DNA of 64,000 nt from Gp1-AA145 sp963757135 (GCA_963757135.1 CAVWQE010000010.1:248001-312000), one strand, 5' to 3'. Positions 41,401 through 49,887 are shown, counted from the stretch's first letter. The notes: a model not told the origin generated them from the sequence alone. Program-made: numbers and translations.

Positions 41401-42413
41401 AGAAACGCCACTTTTGTATCCAGCGGCATGAATCGCGCTTCGACCTGGTCGTCGCGGAACGCGAACGCCGGGTAGTTCTGCACCAGCAGCGCTACGTTGT
41501 AAATCGGGTTCACATTCGCGGCTCGCTCGGGATTCACCGCCTCGACCACTTTTTCGAAAGGACAATCCTGGTTGGCGAACGCGTCCAAAACCGTTCTCTT
41601 GTCTTTCGCAAGTAACGCCAGAGCGTCTTCGGATCCGTCAACGCGCGCGCGCAAGGCCAGGAAATTCAGAAAACAGCCGATCAGTTTTTCCAGTTCCGCC
41701 GTATTGCGATTCGCGTTCACCGTTCCCAGCACTAGATCGGATTGTCCGGTCCAGCGGAACATCAAGACCTGCAAAGCGGCGAGAATGATCGGAAATAGCG
41801 TTGTGCCTTGGGTCCGCGAAAATGTGCTCACTTGCTGTGCCAGCTCGGGAGACAATTCCAATGAGACAAGGTGTCCGCGAAAACCAGCACTCTGCGGGCG
41901 CTCACGATCAGTCGGTAGTTCCAGCGTCGGCGGAGCTCCGGCGAGCTTCTCCTTCCAGTAGCCGACCTGCTTATCGAGTATCCGATCCATCCACTCGCGT
42001 TGCCACACGGCGAAGTCGGGATACTGGATGGATAATTCAGGAAGAGGAGAACTTTGTCCCAGAGCAAAGGCTGCGTAAAGTTTTCCGAGTTCATCAAACA
42101 AGACGCCGCCCGACCAGCCATCGCTCACGATGTGGTGCATCACGATCAGCAGTAGATGATCGTCCACACCTAAGTTCCATAGGTGCGCGCGCAACAGCGG
42201 GCCGGTGGCCAGATTGAACGGGCGGCGATATTCCTCCAGGGCCGATTCCAAGGCCGCGTCGAGTGGCGAGGCGCTCTTCGGCGCGATCTCAGTCACCGGC
42301 AACCCAATCCGCAGTTCCGGTGCAACCACCTGTACCGGCTGACCGGACTCCGTTCGGAAGGTGGTTCGCAGGGCTTCGTGACGCCTGATGACCTCGTTCA
42401 GAGCTGGATTCAA
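38472..42413 (-). CDS. NRPS C-FkbH(degenerate)-T-C, 5' part of a mega-synthetase gene
   Basis: This 1313-residue frame is missing the first ~80 residues, which lie in another frame (42,289-42,657). Domains: condensation (MHHIVSDGW near 93), FkbH-like HAD (about 400-770), carrier (ALGGHSLLAVQ near 835) and condensation (LHHIVGDGW near 1033). The FkbH part has motif I intact (DCDQTLWTG), but LVSKNN reads LVGKGQ and the acidic pair VDDNPLE reads VSANPAE. It also lacks the GNAT-like segment found in the 27,410 protein. It may be catalytically impaired. The frame ends just after the second C domain, and continuity with the Ala module is restored by deleting one base near 38,498 and one near 38,362. 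It is probably a single ~12 kb gene in life. Confidence 0.88.
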   Translation of the reverse strand: MNPALNEVIRRHEALRTTFRTESGQPVQVVAPELRIGLPVTEIAPKSASPLDAALESALEEYRRPFNLATGPLLRAHLWNLGVDDHLLLIVMHHIVSDGWSGGVLFDELGKLYAAFALGQSSPLPELSIQYPDFAVWQREWMDRILDKQVGYWKEKLAGAPPTLELPTDRERPQSAGFRGHLVSLELSPELAQQVSTFSRTQGTTLFPIILAALQVLMFRWTGQSDLVLGTVNANRNTAELEKLIGCFLNFLALRARVDGSEDALALLAKDKRTVLDAFANQDCPFEKVVEAVNPERAANVNPIYNVALLVQNYPAFAFRDDQVEARFMPLDTKVAFLDLRFVVTESAGSIVLECEANAELFELSTADLLLAGFRDVLEQMVGEPARKLGEIRIPDALIKQAQSRSDQTTQTIAVAASFTAEVVKPALSFWMKRLGVPAKFKFAPFNQIFQQLLDPASLLSGNKHGCNVIFLRIQDLLPAGAFNDSDIAKKLAASAGEFVKSVQAAAQRSAVPYVICVCPPSAAVQAEPLLAPACDRVQSSIASRLAGMPNVAVLTPPELFAHYPVARYHDDYAWRVGKIPYTTTFFTALGTMLARRMLALRSAPYQVIVADCDQTLWTGNAQLGPAAVEVDGPRVLLQDFLIAQQKAGKILCLVGKGQKHFIDSVLESNASMRLGPQDLADVRIDERASSMKLQELSEEFGIDLGGFIFVSANPAECAEVRRNCETATVAQLPADATQIPRFLKHFWVFDSRPAGVGSTPLRHPQIEQFADIAERLSTVEAIARAVEPERARHSGGGRSEFAPPRNAVEEMLAGIWAQVLRVEQPGIDDNFFALGGHSLLAVQVVARVRETLDVEMPLRAMFDAPTIAQFAERAEDARRSSQTRAIPALRPAARDGRIPLSYAQQRLWFIDQLEPGNSLYNISAMYRMWGPLDLGALEQTINEIVRRHESLRTTFRSEDGQPVQVIAPRLRIQIPVSVRSGLADLDRELEIKRFAREQALRPFDLSTGPLLRLSLLKLGEEEHVLVVILHHIVGDGWSGSLLAKEMAALYEAFSRNQPSPLPELAVQYADFAIWQRQWMQGEILDGQIAYWKKQLAGAPPVLELPTDRHRPAVQAHHGAIRTHVIAKDLLERLKSMSQTEGVTLFMTLLASFQMLLSRYSGQEDVVVGSTVAGRNYSEVEPLIGFFINTLAMRTDLSGEPTFRELLARVKQVALDGYAHQEIPFEKLVEELQPERSLSYNPIFQVLFGLQNIPRATFEASGLKVQREPVHPATSLFDMSWFAFEMPEGLLLRIEYDTDLFEDVDHWPGDWAL

Positions 42414-42657
42414 GGGCCGCGCGGTCCAGGTTGCCGGTCAGGCGCACTGCACGGGGAACGTTATACAGATAGCTGGTGGGATCAAGTTCGTGAATCAGCC
42501 AGAAGCGCTGTTGCGCGAATGAGAGTGGAATGCCGTCGCGATTCTCGATGCGCCGAAGCACCGGAGCTGCGCCGGATTCGCGCCGCTTCCGCTCCAGCAA
42601 TGCTTTCTTTGCCGGGCTAAGATTTGCCAGTTGCTTCTCGAGATCAGACGATGCCAT
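42289..42657 (-). CDS. N-terminal fragment of the mega-synthetase (C domain start)
   Basis: The first ~80 codons encode the true N-terminus: a helical docking-like stretch (LEKQLANLSPAKKALLE) and the opening of the condensation domain (PLSFAQQRFW, RLTGNLDRAAL). After about 42,416 the frame is out of phase. Removing one base from the run of three G on the plus strand at 42,414-42,416 joins it smoothly to LNPALNEVIRRHEAL in the next frame. ATG at 42,657 has GGGGAGGAG upstream. Confidence 0.8.
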   Translation of the reverse strand: MASSDLEKQLANLSPAKKALLERKRRESGAAPVLRRIENRDGIPLSFAQQRFWLIHELDPTSYLYNVPRAVRLTGNLDRAALESSSERGHQASRSPANHLPNGVRSAGTGGCTGTADWVAGD

Positions 42658-42717
42658 GGTCCCCGGCTACTCCTCCCCAAGCATGTTGGGGTCAGCGCTT
42701 TCATTCACATTGTGACA

Positions 42718-42737
42718 GGTTGTTCGCGAGAACAACC
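42718..42737. promoter_or_regulatory. Perfect 8-bp inverted repeat, possible operator
   Basis: GGTTGTTC and GAACAACC are separated by GCGA, centred about 70 bp upstream of the mega-synthetase ATG. The size and position suit a dimeric repressor site, but no regulator gene is adjacent. A shorter, similar dyad occurs at 18,302-18,314. Confidence 0.45.
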
Positions 42738-42839
42738 GTGAGTCGCCCGCAGTCATACAAAAACCTGAAACAACCGCTGTTTTCAATTCAATTGCGGAAC
42801 CAGGCATACTGGAGGCAAACTAAACAACGGGGAGCACAA

Positions 42840-42941
42840 ATGATGGGTTTGCCTTGGGGAGGAAGCCCGAACAGTTCATATTTTCGCCAGATTCTCTGGG
42901 CGAGTCAAGACGTTTCAGGCCCTTTCCTTACCCTTGATTAA
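42840..42941 (+). CDS. Possible 33-residue peptide
   Basis: A short frame (starts MMGLPWGGSPNSS, ends SGPFLTLD) has a good ribosome site, GGGGAGC, 5-6 nt before the ATG. It lies antisense in the upstream region of the mega-synthetase. No family is recognised. It may be a small peptide gene or chance. Confidence 0.3.
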   Translation: MMGLPWGGSPNSSYFRQILWASQDVSGPFLTLD

Positions 42942-43001
42942 CGTGGATTGACGAGTTTCTTCGGGAGCGAAAAATCGAGAGTAACCTTCAAGCTGGTTAC
43001 C

Positions 43002-43760
43002 TTAATCCGATCCCCTCTGGGCGTCTGCAACCGGGGTCGAAGTGTTCTGTTCGACAGCTAACGGAGTTGTCGGTTCTTTGACCGAATACTTCAACAAGCA
43101 CCACAAAGCGCGTACGCCGTCCTTCCAGCCGATTTTCTTTCCTTCTTCGTAGGTTCGTCCCCAATAGCCGATGCCCACTTCATAGATTCTCAAGCGCCGC
43201 TTCGCAATCTTGACCGTGATTTCCGGCTCGAAGCCAAAACGGTTTTCTTCGATCGGAATAGACTGAATGATCTCGCGGCGGAACACTTTGTAACAGGTCT
43301 CCATATCGCTCAAATTGATGTTGGTTAGACAATTGGAGATGAGGGTAAGAATCGAATTCCCGACTGAATGCCAGAAGTAAAGCACGCGGTGCGGCCCGGC
43401 GCCGAGAAAGCGCGACCCGTAAACCACGTCGGCCTTCCCCTGAAGAAGAGGTTCGAGAAGAGTCGGATATTCGGACGGATCATATTCCAGGTCGGCATCC
43501 TGGATGATGACGAAATCGCCGCTGGCTTGCTGAATGCCGCGGCGCAAGGCTGCACCCTTGCCCATATTCTGCGGCTGCAAATAGACCCGCAGCTGCGGGT
43601 GCTCAGCCTGCAATTGGGCAAGAATTTCGCGCGATCCATCTATCGACCCGTCGTCCACGCACAGCAGTTCGATCTCCAGCGAAGTCGCCAGCACCCGCTC
43701 GACTACCGCGCGCAGGGTCGCGCGTTCGTTGTACACCGGCATTACCACGGATAGTTTCAT
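43002..43760 (-). CDS. Family 2 glycosyltransferase (Dpm1-like)
   Basis: This is a 252-residue GT-A fold enzyme. It opens with SVVMPVYNE and has LLCVDDGSIDGS, the metal-binding DAD in IIQDADLEYDP, and GWKDG near the C-terminus. This pattern is typical of polyprenyl-phosphate mannose/glucose synthases without a C-terminal membrane anchor. ATG at 43,760 is chosen because the conserved fold begins there; a longer in-frame extension upstream has no conserved content. It may serve envelope glycan synthesis. A link to the NRPS product is possible only by proximity. Confidence 0.88.
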   Translation of the reverse strand: MKLSVVMPVYNERATLRAVVERVLATSLEIELLCVDDGSIDGSREILAQLQAEHPQLRVYLQPQNMGKGAALRRGIQQASGDFVIIQDADLEYDPSEYPTLLEPLLQGKADVVYGSRFLGAGPHRVLYFWHSVGNSILTLISNCLTNINLSDMETCYKVFRREIIQSIPIEENRFGFEPEITVKIAKRRLRIYEVGIGYWGRTYEEGKKIGWKDGVRALWCLLKYSVKEPTTPLAVEQNTSTPVADAQRGSD

Positions 43761-43968
43761 GCAGTTTTGCAACAGTGTAAGGCACTGCGGAGATTCCTGC
43801 ATGATTTGAAGCGCCGTTTTGCCGACGTCTCCTCCGAGTCCAGTTAATGTAAACAAACTTTTACCGACGCGACTATTGGGAATACATCCTTCGCTGCTGT
43901 ACCCTGAATCTATTGGTACAAGCCGTTTCGGTTCCAAAATTTGAAGCGAAATGATCAAGGTGCAATTG

Positions 43969-46434
43969 ATGAAGACAAGAGCCTTCGCGTATGTGTGCGC
44001 CGCTGCGGTGTTGATCTCCGGCGGCGGAACCGGAAGCAGCCAGGTCACTTCCAGGAACCGAATTCTGCGCCCGGTGGATGCCGCGCAAGTTGCTTCCGTC
44101 AGAGGCACCGCCCACCCCATGGCGCGCGCGCAATTCGACCGAGGCCGCACCGATACTACGAAGGCGCTAAGCGCCAGCCTCACGTTTCGCCTTTCGGCCA
44201 CCCAGCAGGCCGACATGGATCTCTTATTGCGCCAGCAGCAGGACCGCACCTCGCCCAACTATCACAAGTGGGTCACGCCCGAGCAATATGCTGCACGCTT
44301 CGGAATGACCTCGGCTGATCTCGCGAAAGTGACGTCGTGGCTCCAGTCCCAGGGGTTGACGGTCGATAACATCTCGCGCAGCCGCAACGAAATTAATTTC
44401 AGCGGCAGTGCGGGGCAGGTTGAATACGCGTTTAAGACTGAGATTCACAATTACTCGATCAATGGAGAACAGCATTTTGCGAACGCCACCGATCTGGCCT
44501 TTCCGGCGGCTTTCTCATCGCAGGTGCTCGGAGTGCGCGGGCTGGATGACTTTCATCCCAAGCCGCGAATTCGTCCGCAACCACGCTTTACCTCGAATAT
44601 CAGCGGAAACCATTTCCTTATTCCCGGCGACTTCGCGACCATATATAACTTACCGGCGAACTTAGATGGTAGTGGCGTCACCATTGCGGTCGTCGGGCAA
44701 ACGATTGTCGACCACACCGATCTGGCCGCCTTCCGAACGGCGGCAGGCCTGCCCGCAGCTTCTGCCTCGAATTTCATAACCACAAACGTCCCTGGAACCG
44801 GCACGATTCCGACATGCACGGGCGATGAAACTGAGGCTGACTTGGATTTGGAATGGTCAGAAGGCGTAGCAAAAAACGCGACCATTAATTATGTAGTTGC
44901 CGGCCTCGGAACCGGAACCACCTGCAACAATCGGACAAAGAATGTGTTCGATGCGCTGAAGTATGCGATCGACAATAATATCGGGCGAGTGATCAGCATC
45001 AGCTACGGAAACTGCGAAGCGAATCTGGGAACCAGCTTCGTTCTTACAATGCAGCAATGGGCGCAGAAGGCCAATGCCCAAGGACAAACCATCAGTGGCC
45101 CCGCCGGAGATCAGGGCGCCGCCGACTGTGAGTCCGCCACCGCGACCAGCGCCAGTCACGGCTTAGCGGTGGACGTGCCGGCCGCCATTCCGGAAGTTAC
45201 GGGTCTAGGCGGGACCGAATTCAGCGGCGACGCGGGTGTATGCGCCAACAACGCGTGTACCGGAGGCACTGCGCCCGCAGACAATCCGTATTGGAGCGGC
45301 TCGTCCAGCGCTACCAGCGGCGCGAGTGCTTTGCAATATATCCCCGAAGTCACTTGGAACGACACCAACAGTTCTCAGATCTCTTCGAGTGGCGGAGGCG
45401 CCAGCACGATTTTCGGAAAGCCATCATGGCAGACGGGGACGGGAGTTCCAGCTGACGGAAAACGCGATGTTCCAGACGTCGCGCTCAGCGGTTCAAACGG
45501 GCATGATCCGTATCTGATTTGCTCCCAGGATTTCTTTTCAGGAGTAACCCCGCCTCCTACAAGTTGCACGTCTGGATTCCGGGCCAGCGATCAGACGCTG
45601 GCTGCCATCGGCGGAACTTCCGCCGGCGCTCCGACGTTTGCCGGAATCGTTGCTCTACTCAATCAGGCCACTGGCTCGAACGGTCTGGGGAATGTGAACC
45701 CCATGCTGTACGGCCTCTTTGCCAATAATTCCTCAACAAATGTTTTCCACGACGTCACTTCAGGGACAAATAAAGTACCGTGTACTTCCGGCACCACGAA
45801 CTGTCCCGCGGGCACTGCCAGCATCGGGTTTAGTGCAGGGGCGGGATACGATCAGGTGACGGGCCTCGGCTCTCTCGATGTGACGAACCTTGTCACTGCC
45901 TGGCTCGCGGCGTCGCCAACTGCTGATTTCTCTCTTGACGGCCTGGTATCGAAAGTTTCTGCTGGGCAAACTGGAGCCTCCACCGTCACTGTCACGGCGG
46001 TGAACGGCTTTAACGGTACAGTGGATCTTACCTGCGCCCCCAGCAACGCGAGCGTACACATCTCCTGCACGCTGACACCAACGAGCGTTGATCTCAGCAG
46101 CAACCAGACCGGTACTGCGCAATTGAGCATCGCAACCGTCGCCGACGCGCGCTCGCCTTTCGGTCCGCGCTCTCGCGGCCTGTGGTTCGCCGCCAGCGGA
46201 GGCCTATTCGCCGTCGTCTTGTTAGGCGGCTTGCCATCGCGCAGGCGTTGGCTTACGCTCTCTTCGCTGATCGTGCTCGGAGCCCTCTTCACTGCCGTGG
46301 GTTGCGGAGGAAGCAGCAGTAGCACGCAAAAGCAGCAAAGCCAGGGCACACCTGCCGGAACATACACGATCACGGTTACAGGAACAAGCGGCGCCCTTTC
46401 ACATAGTGCGACCGTCAGTCTGACTGTGCAATAG
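43969..46434 (+). CDS. Secreted S53 family peptidase (pro-kumamolisin/sedolisin type)
   Basis: This is an exported serine-carboxyl peptidase of about 821 residues. A signal peptide follows the start (MKTRAFAYVCAAAVLISG). Then come an activation prodomain (about 45-185) and the sedolisin core with Glu/Asp in DETEADLDLEW, the oxyanion Asp in GPAGDQGA and the nucleophile Ser in GGTSAGAP. The C-terminal tail has an Ig-like region, a hydrophobic span and an odd Cys-Gly-Gly-Ser stretch (VGCGGSSSS), a form common in Acidobacteriota. ATG at 43,969 has AAGG 9 nt upstream; ATG at 43,951 is an alternative. It probably digests extracellular protein at acid pH. Confidence 0.92.
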   Translation: MKTRAFAYVCAAAVLISGGGTGSSQVTSRNRILRPVDAAQVASVRGTAHPMARAQFDRGRTDTTKALSASLTFRLSATQQADMDLLLRQQQDRTSPNYHKWVTPEQYAARFGMTSADLAKVTSWLQSQGLTVDNISRSRNEINFSGSAGQVEYAFKTEIHNYSINGEQHFANATDLAFPAAFSSQVLGVRGLDDFHPKPRIRPQPRFTSNISGNHFLIPGDFATIYNLPANLDGSGVTIAVVGQTIVDHTDLAAFRTAAGLPAASASNFITTNVPGTGTIPTCTGDETEADLDLEWSEGVAKNATINYVVAGLGTGTTCNNRTKNVFDALKYAIDNNIGRVISISYGNCEANLGTSFVLTMQQWAQKANAQGQTISGPAGDQGAADCESATATSASHGLAVDVPAAIPEVTGLGGTEFSGDAGVCANNACTGGTAPADNPYWSGSSSATSGASALQYIPEVTWNDTNSSQISSSGGGASTIFGKPSWQTGTGVPADGKRDVPDVALSGSNGHDPYLICSQDFFSGVTPPPTSCTSGFRASDQTLAAIGGTSAGAPTFAGIVALLNQATGSNGLGNVNPMLYGLFANNSSTNVFHDVTSGTNKVPCTSGTTNCPAGTASIGFSAGAGYDQVTGLGSLDVTNLVTAWLAASPTADFSLDGLVSKVSAGQTGASTVTVTAVNGFNGTVDLTCAPSNASVHISCTLTPTSVDLSSNQTGTAQLSIATVADARSPFGPRSRGLWFAASGGLFAVVLLGGLPSRRRWLTLSSLIVLGALFTAVGCGGSSSSTQKQQSQGTPAGTYTITVTGTSGALSHSATVSLTVQ

Positions 46435-46484
46435 AAGTAGCCGGCTTTCTAAAGCGAACGTGGACTTCTGCCGATAGGCAGAAG

Positions 46485-47744
46485 GTGAATGCGACGACCA
46501 CCGCCCTAGCGGGCAGCGCACGGCCTGACTCAGAGCAAAATCTCTATAGCTACGTGGCTCGCCAGCCCATTTTCACCACCGACGAAAAAGTCTTCGGGTA
46601 TGAACTTCTGTTCCGCGACGGGGTGGAAGACTACTTCCGCGAGAAAGACTGCGACGCCGCCTCCCGCAAGACGCTCGACAATTCTTTGCAAATGGGATTG
46701 CAGATGCTGTGCGACGGGAAGCGCGCTTTCGTAAATTGCACTCGCGAGGTCCTGCTCAAGGACTATGTCACTCTGTTCCCCTCAACTCACACTGTGGTTG
46801 AAGTGTTGGAATCGGTTCCAGCTGACGATCTGGTCAAAGCCGCCCTCCAGCGTCTCAAGCAGGCTGGCTACATGATTGCTCTGGACGATTTTCTGCCGGA
46901 CGACTCCCGTACCGAGCTGGTTGATTTTGCTGACATCCTGAAAGTGGACCTGCAAACTACGACTATCGAAGATCGCGCCACTCTGATCAGGCGTTATGGC
47001 CCCTGGCGCTGCCGCATGCTGATCGAGAGAGTTGAGACCCGTGAGCACTTTGCCGAAGCCAGGGCCGCCGGCTTTATTTACTTCCAGGGATTTTTCTTCC
47101 GTAAACCGGAGTTGATGCATGCCCGGGAAATACCTGCAAACCGTATGAACTACCTGCGGCTCTTGCAGGCGGTTTCCAAAACCGACCTCGAAGTTCGCGA
47201 ACTTGAAACTCTGATCAAGAACGAAGCCGCGGTTTGTTATCGGCTTCTACAGTATTTAAATTCGGCCGCAGTCGGCGTTCGCAACGAAGTTCATTCCATT
47301 CGCCACGCCATTGCGCTGTTGGGTGAACGCGAAGTCCGGCGCTGGGTACGGCTGATAGCGACGCTTACCGTAGGCCAGAATAAATCCAGCGAACTGGTGA
47401 ACAGCGCCATGGTGAGGGCCCGGTTCTGTGAAATCATCGCCGAACAGGTTCCGCATGGAAGCTCCGATCTCTTTCTCATGGGGCTGCTGTCGATGATCGA
47501 CGTCATCCTCGATGTTCCCATGGTTTCCGTCCTTGAGAACATCCCGGTGGACCACGAAACCAAAGCCGTGCTTCTCGGCGGAGCCAGCAGTCTTCGTCCG
47601 CTTTACCAGTTGATGTTGGCTCGCGAAACCGGCGATTGGCAAAACACGACGGACCAGGCGGAACGTCTGGGCCTGAGTGAAAGCGGAGTCGCCGCGGCCT
47701 ATTGGCAGGCGATGCAGTGGGTACGGCAGCTTAATTCGGTGTAA
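46485..47744 (+). CDS. EAL-HDOD domain signalling protein (YuxH-like)
   Basis: This is a 419-residue protein. The N-terminal half is an EAL-like domain (ARQPIFTTDEKVFGYELLFRD) whose motif reads ELL rather than EAL, so diguanylate hydrolysis is unlikely. The C-terminal half is an HDOD domain (AVCYRLLQYLNSA through LFLMGLLSMID). Such proteins act in signalling without a known enzymatic step. It starts with GTG at 46,485. Its stop is immediately next to the stop of the convergent protease gene. Confidence 0.9.
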   Translation: MNATTTALAGSARPDSEQNLYSYVARQPIFTTDEKVFGYELLFRDGVEDYFREKDCDAASRKTLDNSLQMGLQMLCDGKRAFVNCTREVLLKDYVTLFPSTHTVVEVLESVPADDLVKAALQRLKQAGYMIALDDFLPDDSRTELVDFADILKVDLQTTTIEDRATLIRRYGPWRCRMLIERVETREHFAEARAAGFIYFQGFFFRKPELMHAREIPANRMNYLRLLQAVSKTDLEVRELETLIKNEAAVCYRLLQYLNSAAVGVRNEVHSIRHAIALLGEREVRRWVRLIATLTVGQNKSSELVNSAMVRARFCEIIAEQVPHGSSDLFLMGLLSMIDVILDVPMVSVLENIPVDHETKAVLLGGASSLRPLYQLMLARETGDWQNTTDQAERLGLSESGVAAAYWQAMQWVRQLNSV

Positions 47745-49346
47745 CTAGCGCGTCAGGGCCGTGCTGTTGCGCTCTGCAACTACTTTCTTTGCGTTGTCCG
47801 CCAGTTGCCGCGCCTGCGGTAACATATCGAGGCCTTTCAGGACTTCAGGGTCGGTTTCCGCTTTTACCTTCAACCCTTCCTCCTGCCCGAACGCATCCAC
47901 AAAAATTTCACTCTTGATGTTGGAACGCACCCAGTCGTTGTTCTGCACCAGATCAGCTTCCGTGTAGGGAATTTTATCGGCGTCAAGAGACTTGCGAAAT
48001 TCCTGCAACACGTTCTCATCCACTTCGAAGCTCTTGGTTATGTGGTGGCCATTGGCATAGTGCTTGGCAAAGTTGAAGAAAGCGTAGTGCTGCAAGAGCG
48101 TGTCTTGAAAGTGATTGCTCTTGATCGGGTCAATTTTCACGTCCGGTGTAATGCCGCCGCCCCCATACACCGTACGACCGCTGTCAGTGAGCTTCACTTC
48201 TTTGTTGGCGATATTGCTGCTGTCGTCCCGTTCAAAGTAATAGTCGTACAGCGAAACATTGCTGTAGTCGCGCTGAATAAGCCGTCCGCTTGGCGTGTAG
48301 TACTTGGCCGTGGTCAGCGCCAAACCCGTGTCATTCGACAACGGATATACCGTTTGCACCAGGCCTTTGCCGAATGTCGTCTCGCCAATGATCAATCCGC
48401 GGTCGTGGTCTTGAATTGCTCCGGCAACGATTTCTGCTGCAGACGCTGTTCCACGATTAACCAGCACGACCAGCGGGTAGTCTCGCCCGCTGTTTCCGTG
48501 CGTGGCGACATAGCGACGCTCGGGTGAAGAGCGTCCGTGGTGCGAAACGATGAGCTGTCCTTTGTGCAAGAACTTGTCGGCAACGCCCACACCTTCATTC
48601 AGCAAGCCGCCGGGATTCTGGCGAAGATCCAGGATGAGTCCCTTCAAATCGCCTTGCTGATTGAAAGACTCAAGCGCGTCCTGAACTTCCTTTTCAGTCG
48701 TTTCGTTAAAGCCTGAGACATGCATGTAGCCGATCCCGGGACGAATCAGGAAATGCAGATCAACGCTATACCGTGGAATCTCGTCGCGAACCACGGCGAA
48801 CTCCAGCGGCTTATCTGTGCCTTCACGCAAGATAGTGATGTGAACCGTCGTGCCCTTCGGTCCTTTTAACAGATCGGCTACATCGCTGGTGTTCAAGTTA
48901 TCAGTGGGCTTCCCGTCAACCGCAATAATGATGTCGCCCGGGTGAATGCCGGCTCGATATGCTGGAGTGCCCACGAACGGAGCAATCACAATGACCTTGT
49001 TATTGCGCGGGCCGACGGTCATTCCAACGCCATAATATTTACCGCGCTGGTCTTCGCGCAGAAGCGAATATGACTTCGGATCGAAAAAATTCGAGTGCGG
49101 ATCGAGCACGTGCAACATGCCCGGTATAGCGCCATTGTAGATGGCCTTGTCGGGATTCACCGGTTCGGCGTAATTCTGCTCGACGACGTCATAGACCTGG
49201 GTGAACTGCTTCAGGCTGTCGCTGACGTCGGAGTCGCCGTCATGCGCCGTTGCCGGGTTCTTCTGGGCAAAAACCATCCCCAAAAATCCGCAAAGCGCCA
49301 GGAATGAAACTATCAATATGGAAGCACGGTGAGAACTGCGGGCCAT
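47745..49346 (-). CDS. C-terminal processing peptidase, S41 family (CtpA-like)
   Basis: This is a 533-residue periplasmic protease. It has an N-terminal signal/anchor (ILIVSFLALCGFLGMVFA), a PDZ domain (GVGMTVGPRNN, AGIHPGDIIIAVDG) and an S41 catalytic core with nucleophile Ser in GTASAAEIV and base Lys in GETTFGKGLV. Family members trim proteins from their C-terminus. ATG at 49,346 is chosen for its AAGGA 9-10 nt upstream and the signal sequence; an upstream extension to 49,415 is in frame but unlikely. It is convergent with the EAL-HDOD gene. Confidence 0.92.
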   Translation of the reverse strand: MARSSHRASILIVSFLALCGFLGMVFAQKNPATAHDGDSDVSDSLKQFTQVYDVVEQNYAEPVNPDKAIYNGAIPGMLHVLDPHSNFFDPKSYSLLREDQRGKYYGVGMTVGPRNNKVIVIAPFVGTPAYRAGIHPGDIIIAVDGKPTDNLNTSDVADLLKGPKGTTVHITILREGTDKPLEFAVVRDEIPRYSVDLHFLIRPGIGYMHVSGFNETTEKEVQDALESFNQQGDLKGLILDLRQNPGGLLNEGVGVADKFLHKGQLIVSHHGRSSPERRYVATHGNSGRDYPLVVLVNRGTASAAEIVAGAIQDHDRGLIIGETTFGKGLVQTVYPLSNDTGLALTTAKYYTPSGRLIQRDYSNVSLYDYYFERDDSSNIANKEVKLTDSGRTVYGGGGITPDVKIDPIKSNHFQDTLLQHYAFFNFAKHYANGHHITKSFEVDENVLQEFRKSLDADKIPYTEADLVQNNDWVRSNIKSEIFVDAFGQEEGLKVKAETDPEVLKGLDMLPQARQLADNAKKVVAERNSTALTR

Positions 49347-49535
49347 CTTTAATTTTCCTTCGGCCTGGGCAACGAAGGCGCCCAGGCAGGCTGATTTCGT
49401 GAGTATAACATGCACAGCAACAAAGGCTTACAGCCAAAGCTTTGAACCGAAGTCACCGCTGGGTCACCTTTAATCTTTAAGATGCGGGAAGCCGCAGAGA
49501 TGATGCGTTTAATGGTGATCGTAGGGACGAATGGC

Positions 49536-49781
49536 CTAGCTGGCCAACTTCTTCAGGAATTCCTGCTCATCGAGGCGGTACTTAAAAGCTTTGCGTCCGT
49601 CGATGAATACGACGGGAACTTCGTCGGTAAATTGACGGCGCAGCATTTCGTCGGTTTCGACGTCAATTTCACGCCAGCGGAAGCCCCCTCTGCGCTCCAG
49701 TTTCGTGAGCTTCTCTTTCACGATTTCGCAGAGATGGCATCCTTTACGTGAATAGACGATCACTTCTCGCAGGAACGACAT
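49536..49781 (-). CDS. Glutaredoxin-like thioredoxin-fold protein
   Basis: This is an 81-residue protein with a CHLC redox motif near residue 15 (VYSRKGCHLC), the cis-Pro in EVPVVFIDG and a thioredoxin-like order of strands. It matches the short glutaredoxin family (DUF836/thioredoxin-like). ATG at 49,781 gives the expected length; the frame extends further upstream without conserved content. It is divergent from the SDR gene across 106 bp. Confidence 0.85.
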   Translation of the reverse strand: MSFLREVIVYSRKGCHLCEIVKEKLTKLERRGGFRWREIDVETDEMLRRQFTDEVPVVFIDGRKAFKYRLDEQEFLKKLAS

Positions 49782-49887
49782 CGGCGGGAGTCTAGCAAAA
49801 TGGACAACCACTTTTCCACTTAAACTTTTACGCCAAAGTGCGCCTTTTAGGGCAGTGGCGGCACTACAGGGTAGAATCCATTCTTTA

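Larger units (their letters stand above)
42658..43001. promoter_or_regulatory. Upstream region of the mega-synthetase
   Basis: This region of 344 bp has no established gene. It separates the mega-synthetase start from the stop of the glycosyltransferase gene on the same strand. It contains a 20-bp palindrome at 42,718-42,737 and a 33-codon plus-strand frame at 42,840-42,941, both listed separately. The main promoter of the NRPS locus is expected here, but I found no clear -35/-10 pair. Confidence 0.45.
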
